A stretch of DNA of 64,000 bases from Suillus spraguei (Eukaryota; Basidiomycota; Agaricomycetes; Boletales; Suillaceae), in the NCBI GenBank assembly GCA_016800925.1, contig JABCPU010000008.1, positions 248,001-312,000 on the forward strand, read 5' to 3'. Below are positions 33,746 through 44,960 of this stretch, piece after piece; within the stretch, counting starts at the first letter, position 1; each line of letters starts with the position of its first letter. Under the pieces are notes generated by a model, which was not told where the DNA came from, ran no database searches, and worked only from the letters and a program-made list of their open reading frames with translations. The translations under genes were made by a program, and so were the position numbers.

Positions 33746-35352
33746 CAGTGGCTCAAAAAACTTCCGCATGTTTTGGCATTTTTCACTATCTATATATTGT
33801 GTGAGAAAACAAATGCCTCAAAACATACTTATACCACATTGTAGTATGGCTTCAGGGCTTTTATTTGAGCCCTACACCGTGGGAATCGGTGGAGATATGG
33901 TGGAGATACAAGGCTCACAAAATGTGACTCATGCGGACAGTTTTTTGAGTGTATATTAAAACTATATAAATCATTATTTATGACACCATAAAAATCATGC
34001 CACTATTATATAAATTATAAAGTGGTGTCATTATGTTATTTTATGACTATATCTAACTATATAAACCAGAATATCTCATGTATCATAGTCATAATCACCA
34101 TGAAAGCCATCTCCTCTGCTCAAAGAGATAATATCCTCTCTCTGTCTTATGCTGGCCTCTCTGCTCGCCAAATTTCCTCTAGAACTGGAGTATGCAAGTC
34201 CACTGTGGCCAAGTTCATCAAAGAAAGCCACCCAGACAAGGAAAACTCTTGTGGAGGACGTCCATCCAAGCTTACCTCTACTGACAAAAGGCTATTATCC
34301 AACATATCACTACAGGAAAGGCTGATAATGCTGTCCAAGCCACCCATTATATCAATTCCACCATCACTACCCCTGTCTCTTCACAAACTGTGAGGAATGT
34401 TCTCAAGGCAGCTCATCTCAAGGCAGTAACAAAGAAGAAAAAGCCTCTTCTCTCCATCAAACATAGGCAGAGAAGACTAGCCTTTGCCTTAGCTCATCAA
34501 CACTGGACTGTAGAGGACTGGAAGCGTGTTATATGGTCAGATGAGACCAAAATCAATAGGATTGGGTCAGATGGGAAGGTGTATGTATGGAAAAAGAAGG
34601 GAGATGGCCTAACAGACAGAGAGGTTAATGGACTGTCAAGTTTGGAGGAGGTTCTTTAATGGTAGGGCTGTATGGGATGGAATGGTGTGGGAATGCTTGC
34701 TGAGGTTGAGGGGAAGATGAATACTGAGCAGTATGTGGACATTTTAAATGACCACTTGCTGCCTAGCTTGGCAGAATCAGGGATTGATGAAGAAGATATC
34801 ATTTTCCAACAGGATAATGATCCCAAGCACACATCCAGAAGAGCTAGGGAATGGTTTGAAGAACATAACATCAATGTTCTTGACTGGCCAGCACAGTCTC
34901 CTGATGTCAATGTCATTGAACATCTCTGAGGAACACTCAAGAAAAAGCTTCAAGCCTATGAAAACCCCCCTAAAGGAGTATGGGAGCTTTGGGAGAGAGT
35001 AGCAGTGGAATGGGGGAAGATCACAGCTGAGGATTGCCAGAAATTAATTGAGAGTATGCCTAGAAGGATAGAGGCAGTAATTAAAGCCAAGGGAGGTCAT
35101 ACAAAATACTAGAATACCTGGTTATTACTGTAAAATACTTGAGTCAAAAAACTGTCCGCATGAGTCACCATTTTGTGAGCCTTGTATCTCCACCATATCT
35201 CCACCGATTCCCACGGTGTAGGGCTCAAATGAAAGCCCTGAAGCCATACTACAATGTGGTATAAGCATGTTTCTGAGGCATTTGTTTGTTCTCACACAAT
35301 ATTATAGATAGTGAAAAATGCCAAAACATGCGGACAGTTTTTTGAGCCACTG
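33746..35352 (+). mobile_element. Tc1/mariner-like transposon (TIR about 210 bp, TA target)
   Basis: 1607 bp, flanked by TA at 33744-33745 and 35353-35354. Terminal inverted repeats run 33746 to about 33953 and about 35139 to 35352, starting CAGTGGCTCAAAAAAC. Each arm is itself bounded by inverted copies of CTCAAAAAACTGTCCGCATG (one mismatch in the left outer copy). The body holds a broken transposase gene. Confidence 0.85.
34101..35112 (+). pseudogene. Tc1-type DD34E transposase pseudogene
   Basis: The N-terminal helix-turn-helix (SAQRDNILSLSYAGLSARQI) and second HTH (GGRPSKLTSTDKRLLS) are followed by RNVLKAAHLKAV and the DDE domain. The triad is visible as WSDETK, FQQDNDPKHTS and VNVIEHL, with 34 residues between the second Asp and the Glu. 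It is broken by shifts near 34310, 34635 and 34665 and by TGA at 34927-34929, where tryptophan (TGG) is expected after VIEHL. C-terminal remnant: MPRRIEAVIKAKGGHTKY. Confidence 0.85.
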
Positions 35353-35383
35353 TATACTCATTAAGGTGTAAGTCTGAACATAC

Positions 35384-36548
35384 TGTTATGGCCATGCAAA
35401 ACCAGAGGCTGCTCAGAAGTTCCAGCTTTGCATGGGGTTGTACTGGAGGGTCATAACTAATTCACAGGGGCTTGGCCTCAGCTCATGCGCTGTGCTCCTT
35501 ATATAAGTATGTGCCCCTAATTTCATATGAAGTCCAAGGGGGAGTTCTGGTGGAGGAGCAGAGCTCCATGGATCTAGGGGGAAGTATTGCCCTACTGTAG
35601 AGGAGTAGGTCCAGAGATTATATACTGAGAGTATAGGCTACTATGGATGAAGTCCAGAGTAGAAACAAACAGAGGAAGACTACCAAAGGTAGAGCCAGTG
35701 AAACAAAGAAACTACTGCTGGCCTGAGTACAAGTGCAACAATAATCCTACTGAAGGTGCGAGTGAAATGTTTGACCCAAGAGGGCTGTGATAGAAGCAGT
35801 TCCTTCTAAGTTAGTGCAGATGAAACACAAAAGAACTAATAGAAAATGAGGACTTCTGTTGCCAGAGTTAGCAGCAGCTGCAGTATGTCAGCGCCACTAG
35901 CACAATATCAGCGGTACTTGCACAGTATTGGTAGCTATAGCGGTTAGCAACAACGAGAGAAACTTCTGCAGAATGAAAATACTCCAACTACCCACAGTGC
36001 AGTAGCGGTTGTGGTTGCAGTTGCTGTTGCAGCGGCTCTGTACGAGCGAGGTAGGTGATGAAAGAGGTGGTAAAAGAAGCAGTTACCCAGCGAGATCACT
36101 GGCCACAGTCCAGTTATGAGTAGAGAAGTTGAGAATAGCACAGTACTTTGAGCAGTTAAGTTACTGGCAGTTAAATTGATGAGTGAGTTTTCGAATGGAG
36201 TAAAGCTCAAAGGCAAATAGATTTCAACTAGCAAGTGTTCTGATACTAAGTCCAAGAGATGGGATGTAATGGGCAGTAACTGTAATGGTATGTATGATGA
36301 GTCTTTTTAACATATTTGTGTGTGTACAGGATAATTAAGTGAGTCCAGTAGCGAGATAGAAGATAAACGAGGTGTTAGTAAAGAGGCGCACATTGTGCAG
36401 CAGCCCCTTGAGACATAAGGTAAATCCTGCTGTAGGTTTAGTAATGGCAGAAGCAAAGTAACTACACACCAATGGATCTAGATGGAATTGGAAGGGACAT
36501 GAGGGCATTGGTGCGAGGATCTGGTAAGGGTCCACGGAATAAGAATGG
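35384..36548. other. LTR-like remnant related to the 43.1-44.6 kb element
   Basis: TGTTATGGCCATGCAAAACC at 35384, then GGGGCTTGGCCTCAGCTC and GAAGTCCAAGGG, match the 44632-to-44450 end of the larger element on the other strand. The similarity fades after about 35700. No gene is recognised. TG-rich trinucleotide repeats lie near 35995-36040. Confidence 0.45.
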
Positions 36549-37485
36549 TGTAACGAACATATTGGCACTGGGCTTGAAACCCCATATTTTGACACTCGTC
36601 TCACGTCTACAGGAGTTACCACTCGTCCATGGCCGTCTTACCCCTTTAGCAGTACCGGCAGCATCCCACGCTTACCACACACCATACCGACTGCCGCACC
36701 ACGTTCCACAAACTGATGTCCTTCCATGTCCTTGCCGTGTCCGCATAGCTCCATTTGGTGCGTGGTTTGTTTTCTGTTTGTTATCACTGATTCCACGGCA
36801 AGTGTTATTACATGTTGCCTTGCGCTATGTATACTTACGGCGGTTACTACACTCCAGCGCTACTGATCTTGCCTAGAGTATTCCGAGTACATACAATTTA
36901 GGATATAAGCACCGCGTACCCCACACGATACAGTACCTGATTTTACCCCATTGCACATACTATAGGTCAGGATTATTGTCTAGCTCTGGATCTACCCAGT
37001 AGTGGACATAGTCTTTAAAGTTTCTTTATCGCTCATTAATACATCACACTCGTTCTCCGTTACTGCTGGACTTTTGACTGTTACTTTGACTGAACTTCCC
37101 ATGAACCGCTACTTTACTGCTGAAAGTATTGCGGACTTCTTTACTGTTTCATTGCACCGCTCACAACCTTACCGCTACCACTGAGACCACCGCTCGACAT
37201 CGCTCACTCAATGCTACTGTTACTGACCTTATCTCAACGACGGTAGCACCGCTACTCACGACGCTAGTTCCGGTGGTATCATCACTGACCACGGCAACTT
37301 ACTGCAGACCTCGACGCTTGTTTCGCAAATAAGTTAGACTCGAACTTGACCATACTGAATAGGCATCCCCCTTTAGGGTCGAACGCTCTTGTTCTTACAA
37401 GTGAAGCAGACTAGACGGAGCGCAAGACTAACATACTAGTTTAGTAGTGGTTTATCTACAGCCCAAGCTAGGTTGTATCTTTACA
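36549..37485 (+). mobile_element. LTR-like element, family 2, copy C
   Basis: 937 bp from TGTAACGAACATATTGG to GGTTGTATCTTTACA, with 5-bp inverted termini (TGTAA/TTACA). ATGG follows immediately and also precedes the start, so a 4-5-bp target duplication is likely. This is the most complete copy of the family. Confidence 0.75.
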
Positions 37486-37537
37486 ATGGTTCTGCCTTAG
37501 CAGAGCGAAAAGGCTATATGCTCACTATAAGGGAATT

Positions 37538-38011
37538 TGTTACAATCGTACGTGCCCCTATTCATTTTCCCTTTGTTCCTTTACTTGTATATTATGTCAC
37601 ATGACTCCGACTCATATGCGCAATGCATCTGTACGATACATGCCTTCCTTATTAGGATACGCAGTTACGTTCTCACGGTTACTTGATCTGTGCGCACATA
37701 TTGGCCTATTTAAGCACAGTGTACTTGTAGTAGATTCCCTACTTTAATCTTACTGGGTTTTACCTGGAATCTCCTTCGCTTAGGCCTCCAACCTAAGTCG
37801 TCTTGAATCGTCTCTAAGTCTAAGCACTCCTTAGCCTTAGTCTCTATTCTCGCAGAACCTCTTGGACTTGTCCTTGAGGCCGAACCCTTAATCGTACTCG
37901 GAATGCGTTCCTTGTACTTTCACCTTGTCCTCTTCTGGACATTGTAAGAACTCCCAGTAGACCATCTGTGTCTTTTCACTGTCGCTGGTGACGCCACCCC
38001 AGTTCGTAACA
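37538..38011 (-). mobile_element. Solo LTR, family 1, copy 2 (TSD GAATT)
   Basis: 474 bp in reverse orientation with TGTTAC/GTAACA ends. GAATT is duplicated exactly at 37533-37537 and 38012-38016. Confidence 0.9.
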
Positions 38012-39036
38012 GAATTATTTGGTTGCTGCCGCAGACAGTAATGAGACACTTGTCAAAAACAGGGTTTTGACAGTCAGCATGACTTTGTTCACTACACCAG
38101 AGGTGAATAGGGATAAAGACAGGAGTCAGACAAAGTCCAGAAAGCATATTATAACAAAGGGTCAAATGTCTGGCATAGGAAAGACTCCCATAGGCCTGAG
38201 CCAGTGCCCAAGTGTGAGAACAGAATAGAGTTATATTGACAGGAGAAGTATAGGAGGTAACAAGATATAAAACAGAGAACAAGTAGCAGGAAATAAGTAA
38301 CAGGGAATAAGTAAGCATAGTCTAAGGCTATATATGGACCATGTGGAAACATATTGTTAAGTACAATGGAACATAACTAAATGAACTCAGAGATGAGATA
38401 TGTATGGAATAGATTATCAAGACAGAGACAGAGGTAACCGAGAGCTGGAGACAAGGACATACCCTAAATGGAGTAATGCATGTGGTGTGGGAATATGTCC
38501 ACAGATGAATGCAGGGAAATTAGGATCCAGATAGGACATGAACAAGGATTGGATGTGGTGGGGAAGTCCTGGATATCAGAGGAGGGAAAGTCTGGACATA
38601 GTGGTGGGTGAGACTGTGCTTGGAGTGGACTAGGATGTGTGTAGGGTGAGCAGGCTAGCTGCAGGAGGAGGATACATTTTTCATTTGAGTAAGTAGTTCT
38701 CAGAATCACCCCAATTGGTGTACTCACCTATCAACATTCACAGATACTACCATGATATCATCATTCCCCCTCATTTCCTGCTCTTTCAACCAGTGGCTCC
38801 ACTGCATCAGTAAAAACCCACAATTCTTAATCTGTCTTAATCAGCTTAACTGACTTAGCTGAAAAATTGTTAGCTCTCTCCTGCATCATTCACTTGGCAT
38901 ATCCCATATTTTTTTAGTGTGAAATATAATAAAACCTCCATATTAATATAGCTCAACAATTTTTTTCTGAACATGTTCAAGTTGAAATTTTGGACCCAAG
39001 ACAATTAAGTGCAAGTTAAGTCCATTTAAGGCAGCT
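38012..39036. other. Region without recognised gene
   Basis: Low-complexity, purine-rich sequence with several ATG-poor frames and no recognised domain. CATCAGTAAAAACCC near 38805 resembles the MITE termini listed elsewhere. Confidence 0.4.
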
Positions 39037-39103
39037 TACAGCTGTTTTAAGAAAGGATGGCAGTGGCGTCTTTTTTTTTGTCATTTTACCATACACCGCT
39101 GCC

Positions 39104-40174
39104 ATGGTGTTCCGCAAAATCAGTGACAACGTCAAATGAGCTGCTATCTGTCTCTCTGAGCATGACTTACTGAGCCTCCAGGACATCCTTGACTGCTGCA
39201 GATTCTCAGAATGGACATGGTACCGAATCATAAAGCTGTGGAGAGAAATGGGTGATGTTATCAACCAGCCAAGAACTGCTCCTGGTCGTGTCCGTCATTT
39301 GGACCATGAAGACATCGATTATCTTCTGCAACTTCTCCATGACAACCCCAACTACTTTCTCGATGAACTCGTTGACCTCACCCAAACCAACCATTTCATT
39401 TCTGCTCATTTTACTACAATCTTCAATGAGCTCAATTGTGCTGGTATGAGCCACAAAAGGCTCAAATGTATTGCTTCAGAACGAAATGAGGAGCTGTGTG
39501 CTGCATTCATAGTCCATATGGCTCAATATGATCCATCAGAGCTTGGTTTCATTGATGAGGTGTCAAAAGATGAACGGACACTTGGTCGACATTACGGACA
39601 TTCAACAAAAGGAAAATGGGCACACAAGAAACAACCATTTGTCCGTGGGCATCGTGTCAGCATGGAGGCATTGCTGACTCTCAATGGCATTGTTGCACGT
39701 ACTGTTGTTGAGGGGTCTATGACAAAAAACTCTTTCTCGAGTGGCTCGAATTTACAGTTGTGAGTTCTCAAGTCTCAGATGAGTTGGAAAGTATGACTCT
39801 GATGTGCTTTTAGTTGCCAGAGTGTTCTGCATATCCTGGACCATTGAGTGTCCTTGTGATGGATAATGCTCAATTCACCACGGTGCCGAGATTCTCGAGC
39901 TTGCAGACCGTTTTGGTGTATATATATATATTTACATGTTTGATGTTGAACTTACACTGTCTCAGGTGTTCGCATCGAGTTCCTCCCACCATACTCCCTT
40001 GACCTAAATCCTATTGAAGAAGCATTTTCAAAGATAAAACATTTCCTTCATCATTACAACGAGTACTATAGTATGACTGAAGGTGATGGAATCCTTTATG
40101 ATATGTACAAGATTGCTGAAATTATCACTTCTGATGATGCTCATGGTTATTTCATACATGCTGGATACTTTTGA
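39104..40174 (+). pseudogene. DDE_3-type transposase (IS630/Tc1/mariner superfamily), decayed
   Basis: Starts MVFRKISDNVK at 39104. The helical N-terminus (EWTWYRIIKLWREMGDV) is followed by the catalytic blocks GFIDEVSKDERTLGRHYGHS, LSVLVMDNAQ and FLPPYSPDLNPIEEAFSKIK, ending GYFIHAGYF. Two introns fit: about 39760-39811 and 39916-39965. Lesions are TGA at 39137 (probably from CGA), one lost A in the run near 39727, and one lost base near 39872. Allowing for that base, the second Asp and the Glu are 34 residues apart. Confidence 0.8.
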
Positions 40175-40244
40175 TTCTATTTTACAAAGCAACGACTTGA
40201 AGAGATAGACTTGAGTGACAATTCCTACTGTACAATACACACAT

Positions 40245-41749
40245 TCATGCATCTGAATGAATAGACCATGTTTCAACAGCATCGTGTAGCGCAGCAATCT
40301 CACCAATCTTGAACTCCATCTCCTTGAGGTCTGCAAATGTTACATAGCGGAGCAGACATGCTTCCTTGAATGAATTAGATGCAAATTTTGCTGCGATACT
40401 GTCGTCAAGCTTGTACAGTGCACAGAAGGATGTGATGGACATGTTGTTCCCAGGTTTCAAGGATGGGGGAAGGAGCGAAGATACAGAGTTTGGCGCTGGT
40501 CCAATGTTTGTGGCTGGGACATTCAGAGCTGCATGATTTGGTTTGAAAAGAGTTGCAAACTCATTGCCGAATGTAAAGTTGAACACCAGAGCTGAAGATG
40601 ATGTGGACTCAGATGCAGGCTTTGACTGAGCCTCAATTCAATGCTGTAAGACAGGACTGATGGCTGTAGCTTTCAAGTCGAAGAGTTGATGGTTTGGGGG
40701 CTTGTCAAGTGTTGCCTCACTGGTATCCTTGCACTAATCAAAGTTAGCATTGAAAAGTTGCACATGAAACACGAGACAAAGTATCAACCATAGCAGAAGC
40801 CCAACAGTCAATTGCTGATGTCCGAGTGGGAATGTTCATCCATTCCAGGCATCATGTAACAGTGCAGTGATGGGCATGCAGAGTTGGTTTTTTTGCAGGT
40901 CCAGTGATCTCATGCTGAATGTTGTTGACTTTCTTTTCATTCCCAGGAAGAATTGCAGCTGACTCTTTCTACAGAGAACACAGTGAAAACAATTATCTAA
41001 AATAATCAGAGACCTACTCGTTTCTTTGCCTTGCCAGATTCATCTTCATGCTGTTTTTCATTCTCATTGACAACAGGCTGTGTTTGGATGACATTGATGT
41101 TGACAGTCGGAGTTTTTGCAGCCATTCCATTGACACATTTCATCATTCCATCGTAGTCAGCCTCAGTCAAGAGAGATAGGCCAGGTTTAGGTAAAAGTCA
41201 AGAGATGTGATAGGTAAGTGAGTAGTCATCGAAATGGAGCATGCGGGGATTGATTGCTGTCGAGATCTTCACAAGTATCTGTGCTTTGAGGGTGTCCCAT
41301 GGTTCATCAGTGTGAAGGTCAATGGATGCATTGACTGGCTCTCATTTGCTCTTGACCTTCTTCATTTCACTAGCCGAGAGGATAGAGACCATGTATGAGA
41401 TATCCTTTGTGACAGGAGTAGTAGGTTCATCATTCTTGTCTGTCAGAGATCTGAGTTGGTATGAAACCCTGACTATATGCGCAGACTTACCTCGTTTTCA
41501 TTTCTTTGACACTGTCGGAGGGGGTGTAGGAATCTTTGGTGGTACAACAGGGCCTGTAGCAGAGTCTAGTATTTCGAGTTCTTCTGATTCGTCATCATCA
41601 ATGTCTGTTTGATCAGCATTGGGATCATCATTGACTTCCATGAGTTCTAGCTCATAAAGAGCATCAAGAATAGTACTGCGATGGTGTGTCATTTGCAAGT
41701 CACTATCAAGACTGTCAAAACTGTCAAAACTGTTCTGTCTCGCAAGCAT
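40245..41749 (-). pseudogene. Accessory gene of the mariner-like element (unknown, SAM-like C-terminus)
   Basis: The minus-strand gene probably starts at 41749 (MLARQNSFDSF) or at 41812, inside the TIR. An acidic N-terminal block (DQTDIDDDESEELEIL) is followed by EPWDTLKAQILVKISTAINP, FDDYSLTYHI, LLPKPGLSLLTEADYDGMMK and TPTVNINVIQ. The end (LYKLDDSIAAKFASNSF, then TFADLKEMEFKIGEIAALHD) has the spacing of a SAM-like helical bundle. Several introns and at least three in-frame TGA codons are present, so this copy is probably dead. The block order and idiom recall uncharacterised basidiomycete proteins, but I cannot name the family. Function unknown; a role in transposition is inferred only from its place between the TIRs. 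Confidence 0.55.
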
Positions 41750-41833
41750 GATATAAGTTTGTGTATTGAGTCCTAATTTGTGTAGTTGACAAAAAAATGA
41801 TGCCACTGCCATCCTTTCTTAAAACAGCTGTAA

Positions 41834-42108
41834 GTAACGTGATATTTTACTTGCATACTATACCATTTTTTCCAAGTCCGCTCTATTGTCCGGACGCTAT
41901 AACCACCTTCCTTAACCTTTCGAATCTCCTTATTTCCCCTTAGTTAAAGCTCCTGGTCTAATCTGCACGCTCCTCAATGGTATTTTTTTTGTGTCCTTAC
42001 ATGTCTTAAATGCGCCACTGGCCTTATTTTAAGGAGATGAACCTACTGAATCTTCTTATTTTGAGTAACGAAAATCTTAAGTTTAAGTTGCACATAAGAC
42101 AAATATAA
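41834..42108. other. Short region without gene
   Basis: About 275 bp between two transposons; nothing recognised. Confidence 0.4.
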
Positions 42109-42529
42109 TGCTGCCGAAGTCCGGTTCGGTCCAGTTCTTGTGGCAAATTTTTCGAACGCCAAACCGAACCTATGGTTCGGTTCAGCCATTTGGTCGAACC
42201 CTGGACCGAACGTCTCTGAACGCGTTCGGGAGGTCCGGTTCGCGTTCGAACCAGGTTCGACTAAGCTTGCAGACGATGGGCTGCCAATTTTGCTGCAGAG
42301 GTCTCTCGAGACCATGAGAGCTCCACCACGCTATTCCCAACACCACGAATGCCATGCGCAAACGCACAGTGCACGTCAGCAACTGCTGACGTGGCCCAGA
42401 CGAGTATGGGACGACAGAGGGAGCCCTTTGCCAGTGTTTAACATATATGCCCAGCACACGCCAGCAAATGCTGACGTGGCTTGAACATATGAGAATGATA
42501 CCTGCAAGCACCAGAATGAGAGGAGCGGA

Positions 42530-43045
42530 GGTACAGGCGAGAGCAGACACAAGCAGATAAGCTGAGGCAAATTCAAACGAGGGGCCCAGATAAGTTCAAA
42601 CGAGTGCAGGCAAGCAGACAAATACAGACGAGTCTATGTGAGTCCAAATGAGGGTAGGCAAGCACAGACAAGTCCAGACGAATACAGACGAGTCCATATG
42701 AGTCCAAATGAGCATAGGCAAGCACAGACAAATGCATGCAAGTCCAGGCAGGTCCAAACGAGTGCAGGGAAGTACAAACGAATGCAGGCAAGTCCAGGCA
42801 AGTCCAAACGAGTGCAGGCAAGTGCAAAAGAGTGCAGGCAAGCGCAGATGAATGCAGGCAACATGCAAGTCCAGGCAGGTCCAAACGAGTGCAGGCAAGC
42901 ACAAACGAATGCAGGTAAGTCCAGGCAAGTCCAAACGAGTGCAGGCAAGCGCAGACAAATGCAGGCAAATCCAAACGAGCACAAGGAAGCATAAATGGAT
43001 GCAGGTGAGTTTAGACAAGTCCAAAAGAGTGCAGGAAGGTTCTGA
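42530..43045. repeat. Minisatellite of about 50 imperfect 10-bp units
   Basis: Units such as GTGCAGGCAA, GTCCAGGCAA and GTCCAAACGA follow in register for about 500 bp. The lack of stop-forming units keeps several frames open on both strands (for example 42573-43197 -, 42638-42994 +); these are repeat translations, not genes. Confidence 0.8.
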
Positions 43046-43065
43046 GAAGTGGAACCCTTGGAAGT

Positions 43066-44632
43066 TGTCATATACCATACATTCAGGTCTAGATCAAATC
43101 CAATCCATGGACATCCAGACACCCAACCTTCACATATCCGATCCACCCATCCACTCCAATCCATATCCATCCGTGTCCATATCCGATCCGTGTCCATATC
43201 CGATCTGTGTCCTTATCCGATCCGAGTTCATATCCGAACTATTCCCGCGCACCTGCGCATTACCCCTTTTAGAATATACCTGTGTCTCCGGCTTCTGGGT
43301 ATCTCTGTGCTTCCGGTTCTCGGTGATCTCTGCCTCCGTCTTGATAAAGTATTTCGTACAAGCTTCATCTCCGAGTTCATAGCCTTATGTCCCGCTGTAC
43401 TTACTAATGTGTTTCCGTATGCTTCAGACATAGCCTCGGACTATCCGTACTTACCCTCCGGCATGCTCCTACAGTATATAAACTTGTAGTACAACTCCTG
43501 CAGACCTTAGTCTGATTCATTGTTCCTACTTCTGTATATTCCTTTGATTACTCTGTATCCTGTTATCATGTCTATATAACTCCGTCTCCGTTCTTGCACT
43601 TGGGCTCCGGCCCTTGTAAGCTTCCAACTCAGGCCTATGGGATTACTCCCTAGGCCGGAGCTTTGATCCTATGTCCTATAATCTGTTCGGACTTCGTCCA
43701 TCTCCGTCTATCATCTGTTTCACCTCCGACTCTACCTTTGGTAGTCTTATACTGTCTGTTTCTATTCCGGACCTTGTCCGGAGTAGTCTATACTATCTCT
43801 ACACCATATCCGGACCTACTCCTCTCTAGTAGCCAACACTTCCTCTAAGATCCACAGAGCTACGCTCATCCGATCATCCGATCATCCGCTCCTCCGCTCC
43901 TCCGCTCCTCCGCTCCTCCGCTCCTCCGCTCCTCCGCTCCTCCGCTCCTCCGCTCCTCCGCTCCTCCGCTCCTCCGCTCCTCCGCTCCTCCGCTCCTCCG
44001 CTCCTCCGCTCCTCCGCTCCTCCGCTCCTCCGCTCCTCCGCTCCTCCGCTCCTCCGCTCCTCCGCTCCTCCGCTCCTCCGCTCCTCCGCTCCTCCGCTCC
44101 TCCGCTCCTCCGCTCCTCCGCTCCTCCGCTCCTCCGCTCCTCCGCTCCTCCGCTCCTCCGCTCCTCCGCTCCTCCGCTCCTCCGAGCTCCGGACCTTCGG
44201 ACCCCTAGTCCTTCGGATCCATCCTATCCTATCCTCTGACATCTATGGATCATCTTTCCCTCCGGAGCTCTGCTCCTATCCTGCCCTGGACTTTGTCCAG
44301 CGGTCCATCCTTCATCTGTTCTACTTGGAACTTGTTCCAGTAGTGTTACCATTACTCCCTACCTTCCGGAAATAGTTCCGGCGCATTCCCGCGCTCATCC
44401 GGAAGTCCATCGGAGCTCTGTCGAGCTATCCTGCCTTAGAGTTCGTCCAGACCCTCCATCCGGACTCCACCAGAACTCTCCCTTGGACTTCATCCGAAAT
44501 TAAGGGCACATACTCGGGTAAGGGGCACAGCGTACGAGCTGAGGCCAAGCCCCTTTGACTTACAACCCTTCGGTACAACCCCATGTAAGACCAGGACTTC
44601 TTGCTAATCTCCGGTTTTGCACGGTCGTAACA
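43066..44632 (-). mobile_element. 1.57-kb LTR-like insertion with TSD GAAGT
   Basis: Read on the minus strand it starts TGTTACGACCGTGCAAAACC and ends with the complement of TGTCATATACC. GAAGT is duplicated exactly at 43061-43065 and 44633-44637. It is related to the remnants at 35384 and 33305. No protein-coding domain is visible, so it is a solo LTR or non-autonomous element. It contains the octanucleotide array. Confidence 0.65.
43889..44184. repeat. Perfect octanucleotide array (CTCCTCCG) x 37
   Basis: 296 bp, exactly 37 identical units with no mismatch, preceded by two variant ATCATCCG units. The plus strand is pyrimidine-rich and the minus strand reads (CGGAGGAG)n. On the minus strand all frames give an eight-residue repeat (EERRSGGA), which is not a gene. 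Confidence 0.95.
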
Positions 44633-44960
44633 GAAGTAGAGCATGGTGGTCTGGCTGTCCATACTAGTAGTAAGTGTAGTTTAATGCGCACTTACTGTTT
44701 GGAAGCCACAGCAGTGGCCCAAATATTTGTAAGCACATTCGGATTTCCAACGTTAGATTTAGACATTTTGATGCGACAATATAGACACCTAGTAAATACT
44801 TGCATATTTTTTGAAAAAGTGTGAAGCCTACAAAAAATAGGTTCGAACGGGTTCGAACCTATTCACTACCAGCCCGAACCCCGAACGTTCGGTTCTGAGT
44901 CTTGGCCGAACCTTGGACCGGACCATGCGTCCAGTTCGGAAAGGTTCAGGTTTGAACCGA

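Larger units (their letters stand above)
39039..41831. mobile_element. Two-gene mariner-like transposon (44-bp TIRs, TA target)
   Basis: 2793 bp, flanked by TA at 39037-39038 and 41832-41833. The inverted repeats (39039 to about 39083 and 41788-41831) begin CAGCTGTTTTAAGAAAGG and match over about 44 bp with few differences. The element carries a DDE transposase on the plus strand and a second, convergent gene on the minus strand. Confidence 0.85.

Noticed and set aside
32966..33769. 267-codon minus-strand ORF
   Set aside because: It crosses the Tc1 terminal repeat boundary at 33746 and is low-complexity LTR-type sequence without domains.
42573..43382. Overlapping long ORFs on both strands (up to 187 codons)
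   Set aside because: They are translations of the 10-bp minisatellite, open in several frames because the unit has no stop.
43889..44184. CRISPR array
   Set aside because: Perfect back-to-back 8-bp units without spacers in a eukaryotic genome; a simple satellite.
43874..44242. 122-codon ORF rich in EERRSGGA
   Set aside because: Translation of the octanucleotide array; all frames give the same eight-residue repeat.
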